From positions 434,001 through 498,000 of the forward strand of contig JAKSGN010000021.1 of assembly GCA_024180945.1 (NCBI GenBank): 64,000 nt of DNA, written 5' to 3'. The notes below the pieces were generated by a model. The model did not search any database, was not told the DNA's origin, and was given only the letters and a program-made list of their open reading frames with translations. A program made the translations under genes and the position numbers. This document shows positions 1-9,601 of the stretch, piece after piece. Position 1 is the stretch's first letter; each line of letters starts with the position of its first letter. Origin of the DNA: Macrophomina tecta. Its lineage: Eukaryota; Ascomycota; Dothideomycetes; Botryosphaeriales; Botryosphaeriaceae.

Positions 1-186
1 GATGCTCTTCCATGATCCTTAAATAGAAATGCTGTTTACTGGGCCATTGCTGCATTCTCTTTGCTCACGGCTTGACATTCCGCCATTGCGCACCTCTTTT
101 CGACCCCAACCTCGACATGTCCTGGACGAAACCCTAATCTCTTCTTGTCTTCTACGTCAGTCTAATGTCTCTCCACCTGTCATTTA

Positions 187-2067
187 TTATAGTCCAAACG
201 CCTCCGCATGCCAGAAGACATCCCGGCCCCTCGCCACCCACACACCAACATGTCTCCTCAACCCGCTCACCATCGCACCCGGCCCGCACACCAGGACTGC
301 AACCGCGCCCGTCGAATTCGAAAATGCATCATCTACGATAGCACGCAAGTCCGGGCGGCCCCGGGAGACGGACCGGTCATGCGGCTTTTCTCCCTCATGG
401 TCCTCATCGTGCAGCATGCCTGAGCCCTCCGCAAGTTCGATATCCTCATCCTCGGCAAGCAGGCCCTGGCGGCCGTCGGCATCCGCATCCTCAGCGGCAT
501 CGCCGCCGCGCGTCACGAAGATGTCGACGTGCTGGTTATCCGGCGATGCAGGCGTCAGGGGCGGTGTCTGGTTATCACCGTCGTCAGCCGCACTGCCCTC
601 CTGCTTGGAAGCGGCGGTAGCATGAGGGAAAGCCCAGCGCGTCTCCGCGAGACGGCGCACCGCCCAGACGAGGTGGACGCGGGTGCGCAGGACGGGTGGG
701 GAGTCGGGAGTGCCCTCGGTCAAGGAGCGGAAGAGCGGGAGGGCGAAGGTGGCGCCAACGCCGCCAGCGACGAGGAGAACGTGGTCGAAGTCGTTGAAAT
801 CGGGGAAGGCGGCGCCGTAAGGGCCTTCGATGGTCAAGGGGATGGAGGGGGTGCTGTTGTCGTGGCGGAGGCTCTGGGCGACGGCGACGAGGTGCTTGGT
901 ATTGCCGGCGAGAGGCCGGGCGATGAGGAGGATTTGCTTGTCCTTTGCTGGAACAGAGGCGATGGTGAAGGGGTTGGTGCGGTAGCGCATTGCGAAGGCG
1001 TTGGCCCAGCTCTGGGAGGCTTGGACTAAGGGCGGCTTGCTGAGATGTATATGTTGGCCTGGCTTGAATTCTTTACATAGCTTCTCCGAAGTGAGCGGGA
1101 TGGTCACTTGGATAAGGTTGGTTCCTGGGACAATGGCTATGGAGCCGGGAAATTGGCGAGTCTTTGCTTGGCGGAAGATCTGGAGAAGGACGAAGAAGGC
1201 CAGCATTTCGAAGACATATGTGCGGATATGTGAGACGTGGAAAATGAGCACGTCGACGAGAATGAGGGCAAGGAGGATATGAGTGGTATAGAAGACCCGA
1301 TAGTTCCAGTTCCGGAGGAAGCTGAGGGCTGTTGTGCTCATGGTAGAGAACATGATGAAGGCAATGACACCAGTGATCACGTCGACGTCGCGGATCCTCT
1401 TGGATATAACGCCCGCTCCGATGAAAAAGTTGAAGTAAAACACGGCGTGCAAGCCAAAGAAGATGGTGAGGATCTTTCCCAGAAGCTCATGAATGGCAAT
1501 GACGCGTTCATAGGACAAGCGAGTCAAGGCTTGAAGGGGTGAATAGGCTGACCTCATGGCGAGGATGTATTGGAGCGGCAGTTGGGATGCAGCGACCATG
1601 CCAAATCTTTTCGTTAGATGCAGGTAGTCTGGCGGGAATCTCAGGTTAGATGGGAGGCGGTGAAACGAAAAGACTGTAGATGAAGGCTGGTACTTACCAT
1701 TGCCGGTCCGGTGGACGCAAAGGAACAACAACCACATGGACCACACAAGTCCAAGGATGCATTCGCCCTTCGTAAACCAGCCCTCTCTAGGACGTTCATC
1801 GGCCCACCACCGAAAGCGGGTGAGCTTCTCTTCAAGGCGCCAATACCATGCTCTTGAGCCAAAGTCCATCGCCTTGTTTGGATGCGGCGAGCGAGGGCGC
1901 TCGACCTTTGCGGTCTTGAAGATAGCCCATCGTATGAAGAAAGCCAGCTGCACGAGAGCGAGCATGACAAGGACGGACCATTGGCCGATGCTGCCGTAGA
2001 GATCCAATAGCTGACGCCTGTTTGCCGTCTGCTCACTGTCGAGCGTGACAAACTCGTAGCCCAGCAT
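187..2067 (-). CDS. Ferric reductase-like transmembrane oxidoreductase (FRE/NOX superfamily)
   Basis: Two exons, 2067-1698 and 1628-187, give about 603 aa. The 69-bp intron (1629-1697) is in frame, so the region also reads open; removing it restores the family sequence TGNDYLHLTKRFG, and the intron has a GTAAGT donor and a CTAAC branch site. Several N-terminal and central membrane segments are visible. Two haem-ligand pairs are present, His170/His184 and His240/His254, each 14 residues apart, as expected for bis-haem ferric reductases. Then come a NPFTIAS flavin motif, a glycine-rich AGGVGA nucleotide segment and a C-terminal VCGPGAM motif. An acidic low-complexity insert lies between the last two. 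Family role: transfer of electrons from NAD(P)H through FAD and haem across a membrane to ferric chelates. The exact substrate and membrane are not known. The start at 2067 is chosen because translation upstream of it looks non-coding. The gene is divergent from the nucleoside hydrolase. Confidence 0.88.
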   Translation of the reverse strand: MLGYEFVTLDSEQTANRRQLLDLYGSIGQWSVLVMLALVQLAFFIRWAIFKTAKVERPRSPHPNKAMDFGSRAWYWRLEEKLTRFRWWADERPREGWFTKGECILGLVWSMWLLFLCVHRTGNGKYQPSSTVFSFHRLPSNLRFPPDYLHLTKRFGMVAASQLPLQYILAMRSAYSPLQALTRLSYERVIAIHELLGKILTIFFGLHAVFYFNFFIGAGVISKRIRDVDVITGVIAFIMFSTMSTTALSFLRNWNYRVFYTTHILLALILVDVLIFHVSHIRTYVFEMLAFFVLLQIFRQAKTRQFPGSIAIVPGTNLIQVTIPLTSEKLCKEFKPGQHIHLSKPPLVQASQSWANAFAMRYRTNPFTIASVPAKDKQILLIARPLAGNTKHLVAVAQSLRHDNSTPSIPLTIEGPYGAAFPDFNDFDHVLLVAGGVGATFALPLFRSLTEGTPDSPPVLRTRVHLVWAVRRLAETRWAFPHATAASKQEGSAADDGDNQTPPLTPASPDNQHVDIFVTRGGDAAEDADADGRQGLLAEDEDIELAEGSGMLHDEDHEGEKPHDRSVSRGRPDLRAIVDDAFSNSTGAVAVLVCGPGAMVSGLRRHVGVWVARGRDVFWHAEAFGL

Positions 2068-2458
2068 CGTGAACGGCAGACTACAGAGAGGAGAATGGAG
2101 CGCGAAGGGTGACTTGAGCTTGCTCCCAAGTTGAATCGGGTTATCTGTCCATAATCGTCCCCGAAGGTAGAGGGTCGGGGCTTCAGCCCGGGGGTGCGGG
2201 AAAGTAAGCGCGGTTTGACTCGGCTGCCATTGGCCCCGCCGCCCAACGTAAGCCGTAATTTTGCCCACCTCGGAGAGCTTCAGTAGGGCTGAGTCGTGCG
2301 TCCCCACGCCCCGCCGTCCGCACGCCAGTCTATCTTCGCGCCATGGCGCAGCCCACTTTTGACTTCGACGCCTCCAAAGCTTCAGGGACGAGCTCGTCCT
2401 GGACCATCCAGACTGCCACAACGCCCCTGTAGCTCGTCAGACCCAGAAAGCGCCCACA
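2068..2458. promoter_or_regulatory. Shared divergent promoter interval (ferric reductase / nucleoside hydrolase)
   Basis: This 391-bp interval lies between two divergent start codons and must hold both core promoters. I see no convincing TATA box or specific operator. The long minus-strand reading frame that runs into it upstream of 2067 has no family resemblance and is taken as 5' leader. Confidence 0.5.
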
Positions 2459-4066
2459 ATGACCGCAGCCGCTGCTTCCATCACTCCGCTCTGGCTCGAC
2501 GTCGATCCCGGTACCTACATCACCCCTCCTTCCATTGGCGCTGGTAGAGATTAACCTAGTTTCCAGGCCACGATGTAAGCCGACCCGCCCTGCAGCCCCT
2601 CGTATCCATCTGACCACGGCCTCAGGATGCCTTTGCCATTCTACTCGCCGCCCACAACCCGCACGTCCGCCTCCTCGGCGTGAGCACCGTCCACGGAAAT
2701 GCCTCGCTCGAGCACACGACTCAAAACGGGTTGAGCATCCTCGAGGCTATCGGCCGCCGCGAGATTCCGCTGTACCCCGGTGCCAGCAAGCCGCTCGAGC
2801 GCGACGCCGTGCACGCTGCCAGCATCCATGGTTAGATAAAGCAAAAACACCACGACACCTCTAGCCGGTCGCATATGGAGCGGTGCGGGGAGGGAAAGAA
2901 AGAAGCCTGGCTGATGCATGTTCCGTCGCAGGCGAGTCTGGGCTGGATGGGACCACGATCATGCCCAAGCCGGTGCGCGCGGCAGTCCGGGATGTTGATT
3001 GCGTCGAGGCTATGTATAAGGCCTTGATCGCAACGCCGCCGAAGAGCGCGTGGCTGGTTGCGACGGGGACATTGACGAATGCTGCCCGGGTGATCAAGGA
3101 GCATCCGGACCTGGCAGAGCATTTAAAAGGGTTCAGTATCATGGGAGGGGCGATTGGTGGTGGCTTCACGGATGCGCCGTTGGGGAAGGTTGCCGGTGAG
3201 AGCGAGAGGTTTGGGAACTGGACGCCGTATGCCGAGTTCAACGTGAGTTTACAACTAGCGACTGCCTAAAATGCTGAAATAACTAATTGTGAGCAGATAT
3301 ACGTGAGTCTGCCCCTGATCTGTTGCCAGGTTGTCGTACCGGAGTGTCCAACCAGCCTCCCTCTTCTCAAGTTTTCGTCCAAGTCTGCTACTCAAAAAAT
3401 CTGACCACATCTCAGTGCGACCCGGAAGCCGCCCAATTCCTCCTCACCCACCCAGTCATCGCGCCCAAGACCACCATCATGCCTCTCGACGTCACCCACC
3501 AATGCCTGGGCACTCCCTCCGTCCAAACCAAGCTCCTTGGTCTCCCCAACGGCATCCCCGCCCGCGACGCCGCCTCAAAACCGCTCCCAACGCCCATCCG
3601 CGCCCTCTTCCACGAAATCATGACCTTCTTCGCCAAGACCTACGCAGAAGAGTAAGCAATGGGAGAGGCTTCCGAACATGTTTCTTGGCCCTTCGCGCCG
3701 GCAGATCCGATGCTAATCGTATCTCTCAGATTCGCCCTCACGGCCGGCCCACCCCTGCACGACCCCCTCGCCGTCGCCGCGACCTTCGCCCCGGACATCT
3801 TCGACGACCGCGGCGAGAGATTCTCCGTTCGCGTCGTCACCGAGGGCGAACACCGCGCCGACCCGGCGCTGAACTTGGCAGACGCGCAGGCCGTCGGCCA
3901 GCTGGGAAGGACGCTGGTGGAGAAGGTAGAGGGCGAGGGCGTCCGCATTCCGCGGACGCTGGATGTCGAGCGCTTTTGGGGGCTGATTGATGCGGCGTTG
4001 GCGGAGGCGGAGAAGGCGTCGCCGTTGCCGGGGCTGACAGCTGATTGGTGGAAGACGAGGTTTTGA
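2459..4066 (+). CDS. Inosine/uridine-preferring nucleoside hydrolase with two micro-exons
   Basis: Seven exons: 2459-2510, 2567-2574, 2626-2830, 2932-3242, 3297-3302, 3416-3651 and 3730-4066 (384 aa). Every junction has GT/AG ends and the phases sum correctly. The joined exons give DVDPGHDDAFAILLAA, the calcium/ribose-binding N-terminal signature of the family. Further on are STVHGN, HGESGLDG, ATGTLTN and AEFNIYCDPEAA. The second exon is only 8 nt (completing GHD) and the fifth only 6 nt (encoding Ile-Tyr); both supply conserved residues. Family reaction: cleavage of the N-glycosidic bond of nucleosides to base plus ribose (salvage). Yeast URH1 is the likely functional comparison, though the substrate cannot be read from sequence. 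The length is slightly above the usual 310-350 aa. The gene is convergent with the aldolase downstream. Confidence 0.9.
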
Positions 4067-4405
4067 AGGTAGTGGGATTGATTGGTTGGGGGGGGGGGAA
4101 GTTGGGGTTTCAACGGGAGATTCTTTGGTGGGGTGGGATGAGATGACGGTGGCAGGCAGTTTTGCTCGGTTGAGAACGAATCATCTTCCGGTCTAGAGGG
4201 ATTTTCTTGTTCTTCATTAGATGCCGCAAATATCCAAAACTATCTTCATGCGTCACGGCTGGAATCTCTACTTGGAAGCATGGACATTTTACGCTCTGGC
4301 GATGCTGAAAATGGAAAGAATCAAACGAGACCACTCCGAAAGAGGGAAAGGTCAGAAGCAAAGAAGCGAAGCGCCAGTTCATTGGGTCGATCGACAGCAA
4401 CCGCA
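4067..4405. other. Convergent intergenic spacer
   Basis: These 339 bp separate the 3' ends of the nucleoside hydrolase and the aldolase. They contain an 11-12 nt G run near 4090. I see no gene or clear terminator. Confidence 0.5.
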
Positions 4406-5383
4406 TCATAGGCTCTTCTCAACCTCGAACGCATCGGTGATGGCATCCTTCACTGCCTTGGCCTGCTCCGCGCTCAGCCTCTTCAGCGGCCGCCTGGGGT
4501 AGCCGCCGTAGCCGTAATACGACTCGATGGCCGACTTGGTGCCGGGGATGGCGGTCTTGGTCAGCTCCCAGTCGCCCTTGCTCAGAATCTTCTGGAGCTC
4601 AATCGCCTTGTCGTACTGGCCCTCGGCCCACAGGTCCCAGATCTTGACGCAGAGCTTGGGGAAGACGTTGGCGCCGCCGGCGATGATGCCAGAGCCGCCG
4701 CTGGCGGCCGTCTGAGCCGTGAAGTCGGCGAAGCCGCCGAAGGCAAAGTAGGTCGCGTCGGTCGATTTGGCGGTGGCCGCGCTGGTGGCGAGGGCGACGC
4801 GGGTCAGCTTGCCCGTGTTGCCGCAGGTGAACTTGGTGCCGACGATGTTGGGGTGCTGGGCCAGCTTGATGAGGAAGTCCGAGTCCATGTCGATGCCGGC
4901 GACGGCGCCGGGGAAGTTGTAGATCAGCACGGGCGCGGGAGAGGCGTCAGCCACGGCGGTGTAGTAGCTGTAGATGGCCTCGTTGTCCATCGCGTACCGG
5001 TAGTAGCTGGGCGGGACGAGGAGCACATATTCGCCGCCCGCGGCGTGCGCTTCCTTGCACAGCTCGATGGTGCCGCGGATGGATTGCTCGGAGGCGCCGA
5101 CGATGACGGGCACGTTGGAGAATCCGGCGGAGTCGAGGGCCTCGCGGACGGCACGCGTCACGGCGGTGCGCTCGGCGCGCGTGAGGTGCACGGCTTCGCC
5201 GTTGGAGCCCATCGTCACGAGGCCGACCAGGCCGGCTTTGGCGAGCATGACGGAGTGCTTCTGGAGGGTGGGCAGGTCGAGCTCCTCGGTGTCGGGGTGG
5301 AAGAAGGTCATGAGCGGCGCGTAGATGCCGGCGCGCAGGGGCGTCCGCGGCTTGCCGCCGTTGGCGTGGCCGTTTGTTGCCAT
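4406..5383 (-). CDS. lga1/gaaC: DapA-family class I aldolase, probable L-threo-3-deoxy-hexulosonate aldolase
   Basis: A single exon of 325 aa with start ATG at 5383 in good context (aaaATGG); the frame can be read further upstream only from a GTG. Family features: GSNGE at residues 59-63 (the GxxGE 2-oxo-acid carboxylate site), Tyr155 in IYNFPG, and the Schiff-base lysine Lys184 in GTKF, in a TIM-barrel-length protein. Fungi make lysine through aminoadipate, so a dihydrodipicolinate synthase role is unlikely. The fungal member best known in this family cleaves L-threo-3-deoxy-hexulosonate to pyruvate and L-glyceraldehyde in D-galacturonate catabolism. Its head-to-head neighbour is a GAR2/GaaA-like reductase, the same pairing known for the Botrytis and Aspergillus D-galacturonate genes, which supports this reading. 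A different 2-keto-acid aldolase remains possible. Confidence 0.78.
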   Translation of the reverse strand: MATNGHANGGKPRTPLRAGIYAPLMTFFHPDTEELDLPTLQKHSVMLAKAGLVGLVTMGSNGEAVHLTRAERTAVTRAVREALDSAGFSNVPVIVGASEQSIRGTIELCKEAHAAGGEYVLLVPPSYYRYAMDNEAIYSYYTAVADASPAPVLIYNFPGAVAGIDMDSDFLIKLAQHPNIVGTKFTCGNTGKLTRVALATSAATAKSTDATYFAFGGFADFTAQTAASGGSGIIAGGANVFPKLCVKIWDLWAEGQYDKAIELQKILSKGDWELTKTAIPGTKSAIESYYGYGGYPRRPLKRLSAEQAKAVKDAITDAFEVEKSL

Positions 5384-6161
5384 TTTGGGGGAGGTTGTGG
5401 AGGGAGACTGGAGGATACGGGGAGAGGAGAGGGGTATCACGGAGGGATGGAGGGAGAACGGAGAGGCGGAACTCTTTCGGAAAGGAAGAAAGGGATAGAT
5501 GAAGGAGGGGGTATCCTCCTACCGGACGGCACGGTGACATGTCTTATAAGGGCAGAGTGGGCGCGGGCCGCCATTGCTGCCACTTAGCCCGAGAAGCCCA
5601 CTTTTACTCGGTGTTCCGAGGAGGATGTTGCGGCGACGGTACGGCAAACGGCAAAAGGCAAAAAAGAGAGAGGGCGTCTAGGCCTGCTGATACAGCAGGA
5701 GGGTTCCCTGGGCGCGCGGGCCAATGGGTTTCGGTGGCGGGACCGCAGCCGGCGGGCTTTTCCGACATCCGGGCGTGGGATTGACTAATAAAGGCGCAGA
5801 TGGTGGCGGGCGAAATGCCATGATGCTGGAGCGCGGTCAGGGCAGGCGGCGGAGGATGAAGGACCGGGGGGGTCGACGTGTGATGGCGGGGGTGGAGTTT
5901 TTTCCACGAATCAGCGGCGGCGCGAGCGTGGGATTTCCTGCTTGGCTCTGGGGAAGCTGCGTGGGCTGGAGCAGGCGCGTGCGCGACTTTCCACCGTGGG
6001 GCATTTCTGCCCCTCAGCTGTCGGCCTCATTTTTCCGCCTCTTCTGCCCTTCAGTTGCCGACGCAATTATGTTTCCCGTGCTGCCTACTACTCTCCTGTC
6101 CGTCCGCTCGCTCTCCGTCCCAGACTGACCTCTTCTCTCCAATCCCCCTCTTCGCGCAACC
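5384..6161. promoter_or_regulatory. Bidirectional promoter interval between aldolase and reductase
   Basis: This is 778 bp between the divergent start codons of the probable D-galacturonate genes. It is purine-rich next to the aldolase and CT-rich next to the reductase, and contains one CCAAT box (near 5722). A perfect inverted repeat at 5998-6013 is listed separately. I found no clear copy of the CCNCCAA-type GaaR element except one overlapping the aldolase start region. Confidence 0.5.
5998..6013. promoter_or_regulatory. Perfect 6-4-6 inverted repeat in the bidirectional promoter
   Basis: The arms GGGGCA and TGCCCC are separated by TTTC, about 150 bp upstream of the reductase ATG. The symmetry is seen directly; a role as an operator for a dimeric regulator is inference. 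Confidence 0.3.
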
Positions 6162-7573
6162 ATGGCTCCCCTCAATGTCTTGATGGTGCGTACGACACGT
6201 GCCCCGCCGACGCGCTCTCTGGAGGTACTGACGCGCGTGATGACAGGTCGGCACCGGCGAGTACACCACCGGCTTCGTCGGTGGTGGAATGTCTGGCTCT
6301 GATAAGAAGGTCGGCGTCGTCGGGCTGACTTTGTTCGACCTGCGCCGGCGAGGCAAGGTCGGCAAGCTGAGCATGGTTGGCACCTCGGGGAACAAGTTCC
6401 CGGCCATACGTGCGCAGACCTCCAGCTCGGCCCATTGATCCCCAGAACGCTGACCCAGCCAGGCGACCATCTCCACAAGAACATCACCCAGGCCTACAAC
6501 GGCCTCGACACCTCGTTCACCTCTTTCCCGGCCGACGACCAGCGCGATCCAGACGCCTACAAGGCCGCAATTGACGCTCTTTCCCCTGGTGACGCAATCA
6601 CCATTTTCACCCCGGATACCACCCACTACCCCATCGCCTTGTACGCCATTGAGCGCAAGATCCACGTTTTGGTCACCAAGCCCGCCGTCCAGCTGCTCGA
6701 GCACCACCAGAAACTCCTTGAGAAGGCCCGGGAAAATGGCGTCTTCGTCTTCGTCGAGCACCACAAGCGCTTTGACCCCGCCTACGCCGATGCGCGCTTC
6801 CGCGCGCAAAAACTGGGAGACTTCAACTACTTCTACAGCTACATGTCTCAGCCCAAGTCGCAGCTTGAGACGTTCAAGGCCTGGGCGGGCAAGGACAGTG
6901 ATATTTCCTACTACCTCAACTCGCACCACATCGACATCAACGAGTCGATGGTGCCCGATTTCAAGCCCGTGCGGGTGACCGCTAGCGGAGCTAAAGGCAT
7001 TGCCACCGATCTCGGCTGTGTTGAGCAAACTGAGGACACCATCACCCTGCTGGTGGATTGGGTGAAGAAGGACGACCCTTCGAAGAGGGCGACCGGCGTC
7101 TACACCGCAAGCTGGACGGCGCCGCAGAAGGCTGGTGTCCACAGCAATCAGTACTTCCATTACATGGCATCCAAGGGCGAAGTCAGAGTAAACCAGGCCA
7201 AGCGTGGTTATGATGTGACGGAGGATGAGGCCGGCCTGGTTTGGTTCAACCCGTACGTGCTCTTCAAGAGATAGAAGGGATGTTCGGTGGCTGACTTGCA
7301 TTACACAGGTTCTACATGAAGTACGCGCCCGACGAGGAAGGCAACTTCAACGGCCAGACCGGTTACGGATACATTTCCTTCGAGAAGTTTGTCGATGCGG
7401 TGACGGCCCTGAAGGAGGGTCGGGTGACCCTGGACGATTTGGACAAGCGCGGGCTTCCTACCCTGAAGAACACCATCGCCACTGGTGCTATCCTCGAGGC
7501 TGGCAGGAGGTCGTTGGATGAAAAGAGGCCAATCGACATTGTTGAGGAGGGTGGAGTCTGGTCGCTTAAGTAG
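6162..7573 (+). CDS. gar2/gaaA: Gfo/Idh/MocA-family oxidoreductase, probable D-galacturonate reductase
   Basis: Four exons: 6162-6185, 6247-6409, 6463-7252 and 7309-7573 (413 aa), with phases consistent at all three introns (61, 53 and 56 bp). The first exon carries only eight codons, and the Rossmann glycine motif VGTGEY is assembled across the first intron. The central part has VTKP, then the EHHKRFDP and SHHIDI segments typical of the catalytic region of this superfamily, and a conserved end including [16 protein letters not shown]. From memory the sequence closely follows the fungal GAR2/GaaA group, which reduces D-galacturonate to L-galactonate with NAD(P)H. This, plus the divergent LGA1-like aldolase, suggests the first and third steps of pectin-monomer use sit side by side. 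The dehydratase and last-step reductase are not in the window. Confidence 0.8.
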
Positions 7574-8828
7574 AGAGCGGGTTTACGCTATAAGGGATGA
7601 TCTACGGGTTCACTTCGGTGTGCATAAGGGAGGTTGGTTTTCCTCCTACTTTTGGCTCTCATAAAAGCTACTGCATGCAGGTAATGAGTTAATGGCAATT
7701 CGAGGCTTGAATAACCTCTCCGGATATAAAGTTGACTTAAGGCCCGCGTCGGTGATACTAATGCATGTGAACCGCTTTGTACTTGGATTGTTTATGAGCT
7801 CTTACGTCTATCCCTCTAAGCGAGCTGAATAAACTGCGCCCGCAAAGCTGTATGTCAGACTCTGTGCGTCTGCAACCCTTGTTTGCAGAATCCTATTAAG
7901 TTCGTTGTGCCAGCAAATTCTAACTAAAAGATGACTGCTCCTTATACTTGCGTATTATCATCATTGAACGAGCTCGGCAACCGGAAGTCTTGGGCCTCAG
8001 AGACATTGTCGGCTGATGGTCTGGGGGTCAGATGCAGCCTGCATATGACCTCACTTGCTGGGGCACTTGAGATTGGAAGCGACTAACAAGAACTGTCCAA
8101 CACACCAGCAACGGATGGTTTGATTGTTCAACTGTAGGTAGGTATTCTGACATTCTTTTAAGGTCACTGGAATGGTGTTTTCTTTTTTTCTTTTTTTTCT
8201 TTTTTGTTTTTTTTTGGGGGGGGGGGGAAGGAATTTTTACTTCCATAACGGTAATGAATGGGCGCAGCAGCGCCCTCCCCTGTGGGACACGACTTGTCAA
8301 CCTACAAAATACAAGTTAGCTCCCGAGACTGATGACGCGGATGTCAGTGCGATGAAAGTGCCCCCCATCCGACACTGATACCAATCATGTGCGGAGGCAG
8401 ACATGAAAGATCACTGTCCAGGAAAAACGACTCACAACGAGAACTCCTGAAGGAAGAGATGTTTGATCCTCGAACCTAATTCAGAAACGATGATCAAATT
8501 CCCTCAACTAAGTTGTTCCACCGCGCCTGCAGCTACCATCATGCGGAATATTCTCGGCATACGCAGTGCTTATTTTCCAGAACCTTGCAAGCTATATACG
8601 GAGAATATTGACTGCAAGCCACGGGAGACGAAATCGGTTCTTGGCCTGCAAGAACAAGTTTTTTGGGCCAAGCCACGTCCTCTTCTGGAGCTCATGAACA
8701 TATGAAAGCTTGATCAACCATCTTTCAACAACCGTAAAGGCTTCGCTATGGTTTCATTCACGGCTTCTGCGGAGTACCGATGCTACTGGAGTGGAGGACG
8801 GGACATTGAATCACATAGTTCGGTTTCA
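7574..8828. other. Intergenic, no gene recognised
   Basis: About 1.25 kb with lower GC than its surroundings and a T-rich/G-run stretch near 8180-8228. The short open frames (for example 8463-8705) show no family resemblance or splice logic. Confidence 0.5.
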
Positions 8829-8836
8829 TATATAAA
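8829..8836 (+). promoter_or_regulatory. TATA-like box upstream of the lipocalin-like gene
   Basis: The sequence TATATAAA lies about 100 bp upstream of the first recognisable lipocalin-like codons, a plausible core-promoter distance. Confidence 0.35.
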
Positions 8837-8928
8837 GAGCATCGCCTAGAGGTTGGATATCTTGATCTCCAGGCCATAGGCAGCTTGGTAGGCCAGCCCC
8901 ATCTGCAGGCTACACCTCAGAAGATGAA

Positions 8929-9601
8929 GCATTCCAATGCTTCGTCGGAGCATGGGGCTTCCTCAACGGCACAATCACGTAAGTAACGGAAGAAACACAT
9001 CCCTGCCCTTCTCTCCACCACAACGCCAAAAGCCTCACGAAACGTTCCCCTCAACCCTACCACTCCATCCAAGACCAAACACACCCTATCACTCATACTG
9101 AAATCCACGTGCAACAGCAACACCACAACCGGCGAGCTCCTACCGGACTGGCATAGCCCCTACCCGAGCGGCATCTCGGTCTACGCGCCCTCGGGTTACT
9201 TCTCCTACGACGTCACCGTCAATGACACGACGCAGCCCGAGTTCCGCCCGCGCAACGTCTCGCTGCCCGCGCAACCGGGCGACTCCGTCAACGCGTGGGC
9301 CACCATCGCGCAGCACAGCCTCGGCGGGGATGGGCCCTTCACGCTGGTGAACGTCACCGAGGGCAGTAATAACAACGCAACGACTTGGAGCAACGGCACG
9401 TCGTCGGATGGGATCAGGGGGACGACGCAGTTGTTGACGTTTCGCTCGGCGGCGCTGCCGGCGTTGGTGGGCGTGACGCTCGAGAATGAGTTTGAGTTCT
9501 TTGACGGGTGCGACGTGCATATGTTGAGGTCGTATCCGGCGCCGGGGACAGTGCAGACGGCGTTTTTCTACCGGCTGCCGGAGAATGCTCCTACTGCTTG
9601 A
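8929..9601 (+). CDS. Lipocalin-like domain protein, 5' end unresolved (possibly broken)
   Basis: Two coding segments, 8929-8978 and 9118-9601, join in phase across a 138-bp intron (GTAAGT donor, CAACAG acceptor). They give FVGAWGFLNGTIT joined to NTTTGELLPDW, followed by a GISVYAPSGYFSYDV strand pattern and ending in HMLRSYPAPGTVQTAFFYRL. This resembles the fungal Lipocalin_5-like family of about 170-200 aa, which usually begins with such an FVGxW strand. The reading frame stays open upstream only to 8866 and contains no ATG; the nearest ATGs (8924 and 8937) are in other frames. Either a short upstream exon was missed or the 5' end is damaged. The function of this family in fungi is poorly defined; small-ligand binding is only inferred. 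Confidence 0.55.

Noticed and set aside
5384..5440. Upstream extension of the aldolase to 5440
   Set aside because: The codon there is GTG, and ATG 5383 has a better context and a normal family N-terminus.
4853..5587. 244-codon Gly/Val-rich plus-strand frame
   Set aside because: Antisense shadow of the DapA-family aldolase gene.
8455..8485. CTCGAACC resembling a tRNA T-arm on the minus strand
   Set aside because: Flanking sequence does not fold into a cloverleaf.
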